Shown here: positions 36,712 through 47,628 of the stretch, piece by piece | Layout: each line of letters starts with the position of its first letter | How positions within the stretch are numbered: the stretch's first letter is position 1 | Source of the DNA: Lunularia cruciata | Lineage: Eukaryota; Streptophyta; Marchantiopsida; Lunulariales; Lunulariaceae | Assembly: GCA_948567375.1 (NCBI GenBank) | Contig: OX419755.1 | Location: 5,771,001-5,835,000 of the forward strand | Length of the DNA: 64,000 nucleotides | Reading direction: 5' to 3' | Notes under the pieces: model-generated | The model's input: the letters and a program-made list of their open reading frames with translations, nothing else | Told to the model about the DNA's origin: nothing | Database searches by the model: none | Translations under genes and position numbers: made by a program

Positions 36712-38330
36712 TTGATATCAACATGTATCTCAAGTCCCAGTGAGGAGGAGATTGACTCTGAGTTGGAGTTTGACACGAGAGCTGATTCAGTTGAGAGTGC
36801 ACTTGGTGTGTCCGCACCGTTATTGTGGGACATGGACAAGATCTATGGGGCCTCCAAAGGCCCTAGGCGTTACTCTGGTATAGTGTATACCATTGAGTTG
36901 GATGACTTCATCCAGGATTTTGATAGTTGGTGTGATCTGTAGCAGATGCGGAACCAGACTTTGTTCACACCCTTCATGGCATGGAAGGGGTTGTTTTAGC
37001 AGTTGGAGGGTCCGTTGATGGATGACTACCATGAGTTCAGGAGAGCTCATTTGGAGGAGATTGAGTTATGGAGACAATATCGGTCTCCGAACTATATCTC
37101 TATCACTTCAGGTTCGGTGGCCAGGAGTAGATTGGTTGTACCTACGAGTTCTAGCTCGAGTAGTGTTGGTGGAGCTAGTGGAGGGAGGTGCACTAGTTGG
37201 AGATAGTGCTACTACGAGTGGAGGTACCGCTGTAGGAGGTGGTGTGGTACCGGGGTTTAACCTCATGGTGGAGTTCTTCTTGTGTTTGAGGCAGAACTAC
37301 TAGGGAGTGCGGACTGACAAGCTGAGGAGCTTGCAGGAGTTCCAATAGAAGGCTGGAGAGAGCCTACGCGAGGCATATACTCGCACAAGGCGGCTGATCA
37401 GTTTCACTCAGGGAGTTATTGAGGCCCAAGCAGTCAAGTTTTGGTATGGGATACTAGACAGGGAGTTACGACATAGAGTTCATGATGCTACGTTGTTACA
37501 GGCTACTTCGCCTACTTTGGCAGTGGTCTTTGGTTTGGCTAAGTGTATCAAGCTCAACATGGTAGAGGAGAGGGTGGTGACATCTGGATTTGGTAGAGAG
37601 ACCTCATCCACGGCTGTGACTTCTTCTAGAGTGTAGCAGAGTGTACCACGCCCAATTGGTTTTTGAGAATAACATGGACAGCCCAGATCCTATGGAGCAA
37701 GTGGTGGGCCTAGTGGAGTTAGACCCTTACCTTCATTTTTGGGTAAGGAGCAGCCAATGAGTGGTGGTGTTGCTTGTTGGACTTGTGGTGGACCGCACCA
37801 TCGGAGAGAATGTACTCAAGGCAGTGGACTTGATACCTCGGGTGCATCACATCCAACACAGAGGCAGTGTGAGCACTACCATAGATTTGGTCACACTAGT
37901 GACCAATGGTTTGACCTACAACCGTAGTTATGGAGTGGTAGGGTTGTTACGGCAGGTAGTAGAGGAGCTCCAATTCATGGAGGACGAGGTGGTAGAGGAT
38001 CTACACCTAGTAGGAGTGCAGTACCTGCACTTACTTCTTACACAACTATGGCTACTCGGATTGAGCAGTTGGAGCAAAGATTTGCTAGTATGGCTATTGC
38101 TCAGAGGAGATCAGATTCGAGTGCTGAGGCTTCCACCTCATATGTGGGTGATAGAGATGCTTTGGACTTCATGTGCGGAGCAGCACAGGTGGATGCATCT
38201 ATAGCAATGACTAGGAGTGCAGTACGTGCTCCAGTGCCTAAAGGAGCATCAGTGGAGTTGGACCCACATAGAAGAGAGGTTGGTAGACAGGTCAGACTGC
38301 CCCAGTCTTTCATGCTATCTGAGGCATAAC
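36712..38330 (+). pseudogene. DNMT-gypsy gag
   Basis: Broken plus-strand frames. An acidic N-terminal part (36712-36942) is followed by a Gag-like core about 37250-37560 (MVEFFLCLRQNY, LQEFQ, SLREAYTRTRRLISF, AVKFWYGIL). Then comes a zinc knuckle, CWTCGGPHHRREC, at about 37775-37815, and a second degenerate one (CEHYHRFGHT). A coiled stretch ATRIEQLEQRFASMAIAQRR lies near 38047. At least six stops interrupt it. Gag packages element RNA. The assignment rests on knuckle, order and position before the protease. Confidence 0.7.
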
Positions 38331-38443
38331 AAACGATATCCATGGTTCCTAGACATTCTAGTGCAGGTGTGGTAGGTGGTGATGGAGTACATGATGGACT
38401 ACCTGCTAGTCAGCCACCTACTACTACATAGACTGAGTCTAGC

Positions 38444-39110
38444 ATGATGTTGGGGGTGGCTCAATTGATTATGCGGCATCCTTTGTTTTCAGCCAATGAC
38501 ATGTTTCAATTGGGAGTTGACCCAACCCTAGTGTTCCGGTTGGCTGCCATGCTGTGTGAGAGTATGGATGGTGCGGTTCCTACTACTAGAGCAGACGTGG
38601 TTGGTAGTGGAGCTGACTTGGTTGAGGAGTATGGGATCCATTCAACGACTAGTGGTTTATGGCAGGTAGTAGTGGCTAGACTAGAGGAGTTTCCAACTAG
38701 ACCGGCCTTTGAGAGAGCACGGTTCACACCTAGTGTTGTTCTATTGGATAACTAGAGGGGGATTTTTGTTTGGTGGGACCTTCAAGGAAGGTCTATACAC
38801 CACATAGAATTTTGTAAGACTCTGGTGCACAGCCTCTTATGTTGGGGAAGGCTGCAATTGTCGGTCTGGAATTACGGAAGACCGATGTGGAGAGGTGTTC
38901 ATTTCAGATCTAGACATCTCTAGGTGATGGTTTGACACAATACATCACACATGGAGAGCTTGTTGTCTAGGTTCAGCCTGGTCATCCAACTGATAGATTG
39001 GTGGTGAGAGCTCAGGCTATTGCGACAATAGCTGAGTCATATGATGTGCTAGTTGGGGGAGTAATGTTATACCCCATGGCTTTCAACATTGACTATTGGG
39101 AGGAGACAAC
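38444..39110 (+). pseudogene. DNMT-gypsy protease region
   Basis: An unassigned segment (38444-38755) is followed by a retropepsin-like reading with active site DSGAQPLMLGK (Asp codon 38818-38820) and a downstream YDVLVGGVMLYPM, which matches the flap-to-C-terminal part of gypsy proteases. A TAA directly precedes the active-site Asp, and other stops follow. It would process the Gag-Pol polyprotein. Confidence 0.7.
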
Positions 39111-39480
39111 CTCTTATAGACATGGTTAGCAGTCTGGTGAGGGACGGGTATGTCACCTACCAGTATGCTTCAATAGTGGCAGTCTTGGCTCACTACAGTT
39201 CGAGACCATGGCAGCATCAATTTTAGCTTTTAGTGGTGCAGTTACTTGGCCTGGTGACTTGTTGGAGGGGAATGCCCATGCAAAAGATACTCCAGTACTA
39301 GAGGAGATCACTCGGCTTTGGAGTACAAGTGGGACTGTTCCATCCACCTTGGATGTTCCATTGTAGAGTTCAAAGGAGGTGTTGCAGCAACATGTAGATC
39401 AGTTGGTGTAGTAGGCTTGGAGTGGAGCCTTCGTACCATCAAGAGATGAGTGTGAGAATGAGCCTCCAGAGGTGATTTCT

Positions 39481-40500
39481 TTGACACCTCTGGATACCAC
39501 ACTCATTGCTTGGCAGTATCCAGTAGAGGAGATATGCCTATTAGAGTTGTTTGGTGGGATCAGCATCGGACTAGCTGTAGTGTTACAGGCGGGTATCCGA
39601 GTACAGAGGTACTTGTATATAGAGAGAGATGAGACTGCTAGGTGAGTCTCTCGACATCATGTGGCACACTTGGCCTATTGGTATATGAAGTTATTACCGA
39701 TGTCAACAGTCAAAGGTTACCAAAAGGCCCTATCAGCAGACATTTCCTTACAGGGGGCACATGACCTAGAGAGACATGGGCCTATTCACTTGGTGATTTT
39801 TGGATGGCCATGTCAGGGACATACACGTGCGGGCCACGGTTTTGGTCTTCAAGATCCTCGTTTTGGTGTGTTTTGAGAGATGTTATGGATATTATGACAT
39901 CTCCAAGTTCATCAGTCCGTTTCTCTAGCTTACTTTTGAAGAACATTCCTTTGATGGGTGATTTTCGCACCAGAGTGGTGGTGAGTACACATCAAGTCCA
40001 TTCTTGGATGGGACTTGCTGTATTGTTAGATGCAGCCAGAGTGGGATCACGGGCCCATCGTCTTCATCTTTGGTGGATGAACCTTTTACCCAGAGAGGTT
40101 TTACAGCGTGCTTATGATGGGATTCAGCGACTTGACCACATCCTTGTTGATGATATATTGGATATTGGGCGTCAGTCTCAGACAATGGTAGCGGTTGATA
40201 GGTCACCTATGGCAGTGGTGAACCTAGTTGGACAGCCTAGAGCCGCATTTCCCACACTCATGAGTTTCCTAGGCTCTCATACTTTTTGAGAGGGAGGACA
40301 TGGACTTGTTTAGGACTCATAGTTACAGCAGTTGGTGGAGCCCAATGCCAATGAGAGAGAGCGTGCGATGGGTTTCCGTACCGATATAACCGCTGTTCCA
40401 GTAGTGTCAGAGGCATCCATGCATCAGGTGTTAGGTCAGGCTAAGGACCTGAGTTGTTTGACCTGGATTGTGAGCCTTGGCTTGGCAGAGCAGCGTAGGA
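39481..40500 (+). pseudogene. DNMT3-like cytosine-5 DNA methyltransferase domain inside the gypsy pol
   Basis: Reads as a full C5-methyltransferase catalytic domain. Motif I LELFGGISIGLA (39541-39576) would bind AdoMet. Motif II is YIERDE (about 39616). Motif IV GWPCQGHTRAG has the catalytic Cys at 39811-39813, followed by GLQDPRFGVF. After a frame change (TGA at 39874) come the ENV-like motif VI LLLKNIPLMGD (about 39930), motif VIII SRAHRLHLWWMN (about 40047-40082; DNMT3 has A-H-R-A-R-Y-F-W), PNANERERAMGF (about 40340) and a motif X-like VLGQAKDLSCLTWIV. The motif VIII form points to DNMT3 rather than DNMT1 or CMT. It lies between protease and RT in the same strand and order, so it belongs to the element. 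It is inactive here: one frame change and several stops. Confidence 0.85.
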
Positions 40501-40956
40501 TGCGCTTGATAGGCATCACCACTCAGACACTTGTGAGCCTTGTGCCTATCAAGACGATTCAGGCACATGTTGGGGGCAATGGACCGAGTGGACATGGTAT
40601 TCTTGGGACACATCCAGTAGCTACTAGGAAGAGTGCTCTACTTGGAGTCCATCCAGGTGAGCGTGGGCTACTTGGATTACACCCTTGGTCCACTTGGGAT
40701 GCAACTAGAGGACATGTGGAGCTTGCAGCCATAGTGGAGGGAGTTTTTCACACAGAGGTTGGGACCTCTAGTGATCGGGAGCATGATGCTATTGCTCCCA
40801 AGGGCCCAATGTAGCAGCCAGTCAGTATATCTTCCACTCCTACTATAGTTATAGAGGATACTTGGGAGCCAGATCTTGGACCTAAGCTTATTGGAGAGGA
40901 AAGACAGAGTGTTTGGAGGTTCTTGAAAAGCCACACGAGTTGTTTTTTCCTTTAGT

Positions 40957-42310
40957 ATGAAGGATTTGGGTGCTCTGAAAGGACTTGGCATATGGATTGA
41001 GCTTACTAGCAATACACTAATTTTCCGACGTCCATATTGTTATAGTGACATGGAGAGGACATTGATGCAGAGCCGGAGTAGTGACCTTTTTGAGGCTGGT
41101 TTGGTGGAGATTTCACATGGAGAGTATGCATCAGCGACAGTGATGCCAGCCAAGAAGGATATGCATGGCAACTACATAGATAGGCGGATGTGTGGAGATT
41201 ATTGTGCTATCAACCGATAGACCAGGGTTGATCGGTATGCCATGCCTACATCGGAGGAGATTTTTTATGTGATTGGGCATGCAAAGGTCTTCAGTACTTT
41301 GGATCTTTGAGCGGGATATCATCAATCGATCAAGGAGGAGGATAAGTCCAAGACAACATTTTGGGCTATTGATCCTCATGGCAAGGATGTGTTATATCAA
41401 TGGAGGTTTTTACCATTTGAGTTGAAGAACGTTACTATTGAGTTCTAGAGGGTCATGGATAGGATCCTAGCTGGATTGGATTTTGCTTGGTGCTATATTG
41501 ATGACATTTTGGTTTATAACACTACTATGGAGGAACATGAGAGACAGTTGTTGGAGTTGTTTGAGAGGTTGAGATCTCATGGACTCAAGTTACATCCTTG
41601 GAAGTGTAGGTTCTTCCACGAGCAAGTTGAGTATTTGGGTCACACTATCTACCCCAGAGGACTTGGTGTTCAACAGACCAAGGTGGAAGCTATTGCACGT
41701 AATTCTCAGCCTACGGATGTGAGCAGAGTGCGAACATTCCTTAGGTTGGCGAACTTCTATCGCTGCTATGTTAGAGGATTTAGTGCCATTACCAAGGCCT
41801 TGACAAAGCTGACCAAGCTTACATAGGAGTGGTGTTGGGGAGATGAGCAGGAGAGAGCTTTTGTAGAGCTCAAGGAGAGATTGACATTTGCTCTTATTTT
41901 GAGGAGACCATTTCAGGTTCATACTGATTGGAGTATGTTGGGGCTTGGAACTGTGCTCACCCAGCATGATGATGAGGGGAAGGAGTTTGTAGTGGCCTAT
42001 ACTAGTCGCTCATGCTAGTTGCTCCAACAATTCAACAAAGGCAAAGTATAGTTCATATGAGGGAGAGTGCTTGGCAGTAGTTTGGGTAGTAACACATTTT
42101 TTATGTTACCTATTTGGTAACCTCTTCACTCTCATCACTGATCATTAGCCACTGAAGTGGTTGATGGAGTCCGACAAGCTTTCAGGGAAGCTTGCAAGAT
42201 GAGCTCTGATTTTATAGGAGTATGATTTCACGGTTGTTCACAGACCTAGAATAATGAACCATGATGCAAATGGGTTGAGTAGAAACCCATGTCCCAACTA
42301 GTAGGATCAG
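40957..42310 (+). pseudogene. DNMT-gypsy reverse transcriptase and RNase H
   Basis: RT motifs in one frame with a few stops: MPAKKDMHGNYIDRRMCGDY, the D-L-x-A-G-Y-H-Q block (STLDL then stop), QWRFLPFELKN, and active site YIDD (about 41494-41505) in CYIDDILVYN. Then come the thumb (VEYLGHTI) and an RNase H start (HTDWSMLGLGTVLTQ, AYTSRS). It copies element RNA into DNA and removes the RNA. The YIDD site is intact but the frame is interrupted. Confidence 0.85.
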
Positions 42311-42599
42311 ACCAGAGCACGTTGGCATGGTGAGATAGATGAGGAGATGGTGCCAAGTTGGCATGCATCTGCCTTTTTGTATATATTTTTAGAGGCTTTG
42401 GTGGTATCTCTCTCAACGTATATAGGAGGAGTTATTGAGGTTATAGATCCAAAGAGTGAAGATATTGGTATAGTTCAGCGAGACATTCATGATGATGTCT
42501 TAGTGATGGAATATCTTTGCATTGGTGTTGTGGGTGGCACAGTTGGGGCCAAGGAGAGAGATCATGTTCTTCAGTGAGCCAGATGGTTTAGATTGGAGT

Positions 42600-43530
42600 G
42601 CAGACACCTTTTGCGTGTATGAGAGGATGGTAGAGTGCAAGTAGTACCACTTCCATCTCAGAGACCATAGTTGGTCCGTCATGCTCATGAGGAGCTAGGA
42701 CATTTTAGAGTAAAGCGTACATATAGCTTACTCCAGAGTCATTATTGGTGGCGCGGTATGCAGACCAAGGTATAGTAGTTTGTTGCCAACTGTGTGGTTT
42801 GTGACCAAGTTAGAGCATCATTCAATGCTCCTATGCCACAGTTACACCCATAACCTATCATGGGATTGGGTTACCATTGGAGTGTGGACTTTGCCAGACC
42901 TTTATCATTGACTATGAGACGCCATCGATATGTTTTGGTGATGGTGGAGCATTTCTCCAAGTGGATTGAGTTGGTGGCACTTCCTGACAAGTCTAGTGAA
43001 GGGATAGCTTACTCATTCATGGATCGAGTTCTTAGTCATTTTGGTGCACCAGCTGAGGTTTTGACTTATCAGGTATAGAGTTCTTGGGAGAATTTCAAGT
43101 CTTGTGTGATAAGGCTTTGATTGATCATTGTACTACATCCCAAGATCACCTCAAGGTAGATGGCTAAGCAGAGAGAGTGGTTCAAATAATGAAGAGAGGA
43201 TTGCAAAAGTATAGTTTGCAGAGAGGCCACTTGGGAGATTGGGATCTCCAATTACCTTGGTTGGCCATGGGCTATTGGTTCAGTTGGCAAGCCTCCTTAG
43301 CATCCTTCTCTCCGTACTTTCTACTCTATGGACGAGGTCCAGATTTACCTACAGCCATTCGTCGAGATGCTACTTTAGTTTTGGACTTGGATGACCCCGA
43401 TGTATGGATGAGTGCATGTTCTCGGCGGGCAGAGATCTTTCAGATAGTGATGCCAATGGCCTTTGAGAACTTGGTGATTGCTCAACATAGAGATACTTTA
43501 CGCTATGCTTCCATTTGAGGAGGAGGTTAT
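42600..43530 (+). pseudogene. DNMT-gypsy integrase
   Basis: HHCC zinc-binding start (VRHAHEELGHF then CVVCDQ), followed by the catalytic core: HWSVDFARPL with the first Asp and YVLVMVEHFSKWIEL. The second part is badly decayed (LSHFGAPAEVLTYQ, with the D-x-G lost). A C-terminal GYWFSWQASLASFSPYFLLYGR matches the usual S-P-x-x-L-x-Y-G-R end. Numerous stops. Confidence 0.75.
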
Positions 43531-43589
43531 AGACCCTCGATCCATCAATTTCATCCAAGCGACTATGTCTATCTAAGCAGACAACACCG

Positions 43590-43945
43590 ATGACACTTGA
43601 TGTTTCGACAGGCCGCACTATCTTGAGAGTGCGTGAGGTTTTGCCATCTGGAGTCCTTGTGTTGGAAGGACGTGATGGTGTTGTTTGGAAGGTTCATGTG
43701 CGCAATTGTGCGCCATGCCACCTCCCAAACATTGATGGTACTATGGACCCAAGCTTGGCACTTGTACGTGTAGGCTTGAGGTGTATGTTGTGTGGCTCTT
43801 CTAGTGGAGCTGCTACTATGTTAGTGTGTGATAGCTGTTCAAGAGGATGGCATATGGCATGTATGACTCCTCCCATCACGGTGGTTCCTCAAGGATAGTG
43901 GTTATGTCCTAGATGTACTTTGACCCATAGCTAGTTCATTCTTTA
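43590..43945 (+). pseudogene. PHD finger at the C-terminus of DNMT-gypsy integrase
   Basis: After a small barrel-like stretch (GRTILRVREVLPSGVLVLEGRDG) comes CMLCG, MLVCDSC, GWHMAC and WLCPRC: Cys4-His-Cys3 ligands in canonical PHD spacing, with the conserved Trp before the last Cys pair. The first Cys codon is at 43782 and the last at 43914. A TAG at 43896-43898 interrupts the finger, but all eight ligands are kept. PHD fingers read the histone H3 tail. Here it takes the place where chromoviruses carry a chromodomain. Confidence 0.88.
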
Positions 43946-44078
43946 TATGGTATAGATTGCAGACATGCGACTAACGATGGGGCTCCATAGCACCCGGCCT
44001 CTTGATCTTTGCCCATTAGAGGGTATACGATATACTTAGAGTAGATGGCTATCTGGAGTTAGAGGGACCTAACCGCCA

Positions 44079-44092
44079 GCTAGGGAGGTGAT
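44079..44092 (+). other. DNMT-gypsy polypurine tract
   Basis: Purine-rich GCTAGGGAGGTGAT directly before TGTGGCAC at 44093, the likely LTR start. Confidence 0.55.
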
Positions 44093-44648
44093 TGTGGCAC
44101 TTTAGATTCTATGTATGACTTATGTGTGAATTGCGCTTCTTTAGTGTATGTTATAACAGCGATGTATGTTGTGTAGCAATGTATATACGCACGACAACTG
44201 TCATGCCATTGGTAGTGTCCCATCTAGATTGCTCGGACATTGGAGTTCCAGTGATAGTAGTTAGAGTTATTTTAGCAATATCTCACAGACTACTTTTTGA
44301 CGGTCAGATTTCATGTTTTGGGTACTGACTTCACGATGGTGCACACCGTCACTTTGCACCATTTGTACCATCAAGTGTGCCGTCAGCGGGACCGTTAGGT
44401 TTTCAGAGCTAGCTCAAGTTCAGGGGGTATAGTTTCAAAGTGAGCTCTAGAGAGCTCACTTCTCTGACGTTGAGCCTTCGAGTTCCTGGCTATGGTGGAC
44501 AGAGGTCGGCGAGCATCACCTGGATTCTCTATGCTTGAGTGGGTGTGGCTTGACTATAATAAGTGCCCAGTTGTTGACAGTTTATAGAATGACATATCAA
44601 GTACTGATCTATATTGAGTTGAGTTGAGAGTGGTAAGCAATCTGATTA
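44093..44648 (+). repeat. DNMT-gypsy 3' LTR (complete)
   Basis: Starts TGTGGCAC after the purine tract and ends GATTA. From 44199 on it matches the 5' LTR (29232 onward). Confidence 0.7.
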
Positions 44649-44649
44649 T

Positions 44650-44753
44650 TGTGGCACTTTAGAGTCTATGTATGACTTATGTGTGAGTTGTGCTTCTATA
44701 GTGTATGATGTTCACGCGATATATGTTGTGTAGCGATGTATATACGCACAACA
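44650..44753 (+). repeat. Extra LTR start after the 3' LTR
   Basis: Repeats the first 106 bp of the LTR (44093-44198) and then stops at the MULE. It supplies exactly the part missing at the left end of the insertion. Confidence 0.8.
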
Positions 44754-45022
44754 CTCTTTAGTGATCCAAATGCTAAAAGATGTTTCAGGAGATGAGCATT
44801 GTGGCTTTCACGTGCTGGCCGTTGGCTTGGGTAGTTAAAATGATTAGCCAATGAAGTGAGCATTTCTACCAGGGCATTGGATATGCAATACTAGTTGGGT
44901 GAGGCAATGATAAGCGCTTGTATGGGTGAGACAATAGCAGGCCATATATATGGGTGAGATAATAACAGATTTGTATGTATGAGACAGTACCCAAAACTGG
45001 GTGAGACTATAGCAAGAGCCGA
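44754..45022 (+). mobile_element. MULE-2 right end after the gypsy insertion
   Basis: Continues MULE-1 homology from about 15342 to the right inverted repeat (44853-45022), which has the same spaced GTGAGACA motifs. The CTCT at 44754-44757 repeats the CTCT before the insertion. Confidence 0.8.
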
Positions 45023-47184
45023 TCTTTATATAATCCACTATATGATTAGATTCCCAAGATGGTCCAGTCAGCAAGGCTGCCTAGTTCATGGGTTTATTCC
45101 GTTCCACAATGTGTACTTGTCTTTGATATGAGTTTGCTTCACTCAGTAATTCATACTATGAGTATGTTTTGCTTATCATCCATTTTTCTGGTTATCCATT
45201 CCGCTTTCTTACTCTTTCCCACCTCCTTGGTCCTTGGTACACTTGGTACTTTGTTAAGAATTCTTGTCCACTTCCCCTCTTGTTCCCACATATTCGTACG
45301 AGAAGCAAGTTACATCCCACAACTATAGTTACCATTGTTTTCCTATCTAAATTGTATGCGTAGAAGAGATAGCCTCTTTGGACAAAGCTAAACTATTTGC
45401 AGATGCAATGGGAGGAATATTTGTTCTAGTAGTTGGATGTAATGTCCTCCTTAGTTCACAATCTTTGTTAATAGGTTCATTGCTTAACATCTGAAGATTA
45501 CTTCTTGAAGAAAATGATTTGCTTGTTGGAAGAAGCATGATAGAGGACCGTCCAAAAGACCCTTATAGGGCTTTGCCCTATAAGGGTTGCACAATAAAGT
45601 GGGTGTAGGTATCCTTGCAATTCAAGGAGGATCTCAATTTCGTAGAATGATCAGGAAGGTGAATAGTGTATGGCCCTGCTCCATGTACAAAAAGTGCATT
45701 CATAGGGTTCATCATTTCACTAAGAATGGATCTCTATGGTAAAACTGATAAGCAAGTAGTCTATAGGTGAAGTGTACTTTTTTCATGATAACTTATGAAA
45801 GTGATGCAGTTGGCGAAGGTGGTTATATTAATTTAGGTTAATAGGGTAGGTTCAAAGAGCAACGGGGGAGGTTCCAGGCACAAGGAGCTGAGAAGTGAGA
45901 ATAAACGAGGACAGGTAGGACGGAAGCGCCAATTCAATTCATAAAAGAATGGTGTTGAATCCTACAAACGCAAGGCATATCATGCAGAAGAGATCAAATT
46001 GAAGCACACACCGCCCAGTGGCAAATTCAGGATTGATTTCCCAGATTGAATTTCAAAGTATCAAGGGGCCCGCCCTCTCCAGGAGGAGATGCTCACGGAG
46101 AGGTCGTGCTGTGGTCTCAGCCCGATAGAATCGGTGGGAAGCAGAGGTGCTTTACTTAGTTGTGGCTGATTACCCAGGAATGTATTATATTATGCGCTCT
46201 GAACAGCAGCACATGAACATTTCTGCCCTCCACTGTAGCAGCAGTAACATGTTGACTTTAGATTCTGGGTCTCTCGGAGTCAATTTCAAGCTCGGCACCC
46301 CGAAATCACGGTGCATCATCATGAGTCTGACTCATGATGATGGACCTCTGACATGTAATCTCGCCTCAAATGAAAATTGATATGCATGACCTAATTCCCC
46401 TAGTTGTACCTCCACGGGTTCAATTCTCCCCACCACTTTGGCTTGAGGGCACCTCTAGCACACGCACTTAGCCGATTGATCCTGCATCGTATATACAGTG
46501 CGCACCGTTTGGCATCATTCAACTCACAAGGTATTGAGGGATATCCTCAAAGTAGTCTATGTCCGATACAGAACTCAACTGACAAGCGGCCAGACTGGAC
46601 ATGATGCCCTACAGGAGATTGATATATGGGGTGTAACCGGTAGACTTCTTCTAGAATGTTGCCTGGCCTTTAGCTCATGGGTGGTGCCACGGAACAATAC
46701 GATGTGACCAGCCCCGTTGCGATGTGGCAAATATGCTGCACGAGCTTATACATTAGGGGGATTTTAGTTTTAGTTTTATGAAATTCTGTATATTTTTCTT
46801 TAGATTATTACAAAACATTGATTAAATAGGTACGAGATGCAGGCAGGAGGAAGAAACAGTCTCACTACAGAGTCCTGGCCAAGTTCCTGATAACCCCGAA
46901 CTGCATGCAACAAAATTCTTCTCTTGAGACGAGTCTTCCAAGCTGACGATAGATGGCGGCAAAGGTCTTCAAGGCCATCCCCTTCATACCGTGGGCGTAC
47001 AAAAAGATAAAGTTAAATAATACCACACGGAGTGGTTTCTGACCTAGACATAATAACATGCTTCCCTGTCCCTAACAAAAATATAAAAATGAAAAAAAAT
47101 TACACTTTTGAGAAAAGCTGGATTGTTACAATCATATCGTCAAAACACATCCACTCTACCCGAAAGAATCAAGGTGATGTTCAC

Positions 47185-47628
47185 CAACCTTTGTCTACTA
47201 TAGCCAACAACTCCAAAACTTAACATAGAAAAAGTGAGCTCTTTACCATAGCCAACAACTCCAAAGCTCAACATAGAAAAAGTGAACTCTTTGAAGCTGC
47301 ACTTCTAAAATACCTCCACTTTGGAGTAGCCAAGAATGCAACAGTAACATTGTATCTTATAACATTGTATCTTATGGACCATTTGAAGGTGGGGACGATA
47401 GCTCAACAACCTTTTTCTACCATAGCCAACAACTCCAAAACTTAACATAGAAAAAGTGAGCTCTTTACCATAGCCAACAACTCCAAAGCTCAACATAGAA
47501 AAAGTGAACTCTTTGAAGCTGCACTTTTAAAATACCTCCACTTTGGAGTAGCCAAGAATGCAACAGTAACATTTTATCTTATAACATTGTATCTTATGGA
47601 CCATTTGAAGGCGGGGACGATAGCTCAA
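47185..47628. repeat. 222-bp tandem duplication
   Basis: Two copies of 222 bp, each holding a shorter internal repeat of about 48 bp (CATAGCCAACAACTCCAAA type). Absent from the A copy at about 18530-18680. Confidence 0.85.

Larger units (their letters stand above)
29232..44753 (+). mobile_element. DNMT-gypsy: Ty3/gypsy retrotransposon with methyltransferase and PHD domains
   Basis: Plus-strand Ty3/gypsy element inserted in MULE-2 and itself interrupted by a chromovirus (29551-35133). The order of readable domains is Gag with zinc knuckle, protease, DNMT3-like methyltransferase, reverse transcriptase, RNase H, integrase and PHD finger; RT before integrase places it in Ty3/gypsy. Many stops make this copy inactive. 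Its ends are odd: the left end is an LTR lacking its first part, and the right end is a complete LTR followed by an extra LTR start (see separate entries). The two LTR copies differ by roughly 10 per cent by eye, so the insertion is old. A second copy of its left end starts at 58388. Confidence 0.85.

Noticed and set aside
36500-36817. Minus-strand frame opposite the DNMT-gypsy leader
   Set aside because: Low-complexity Thr/Pro/Gln-rich shadow of a GT-rich plus strand.
39481-40500. Methyltransferase as bacterial contamination or a host gene inserted by chance
   Set aside because: Same strand and order as Gag-PR before it and RT-IN after it, with the same decay level and base composition; it reads as part of one polyprotein.
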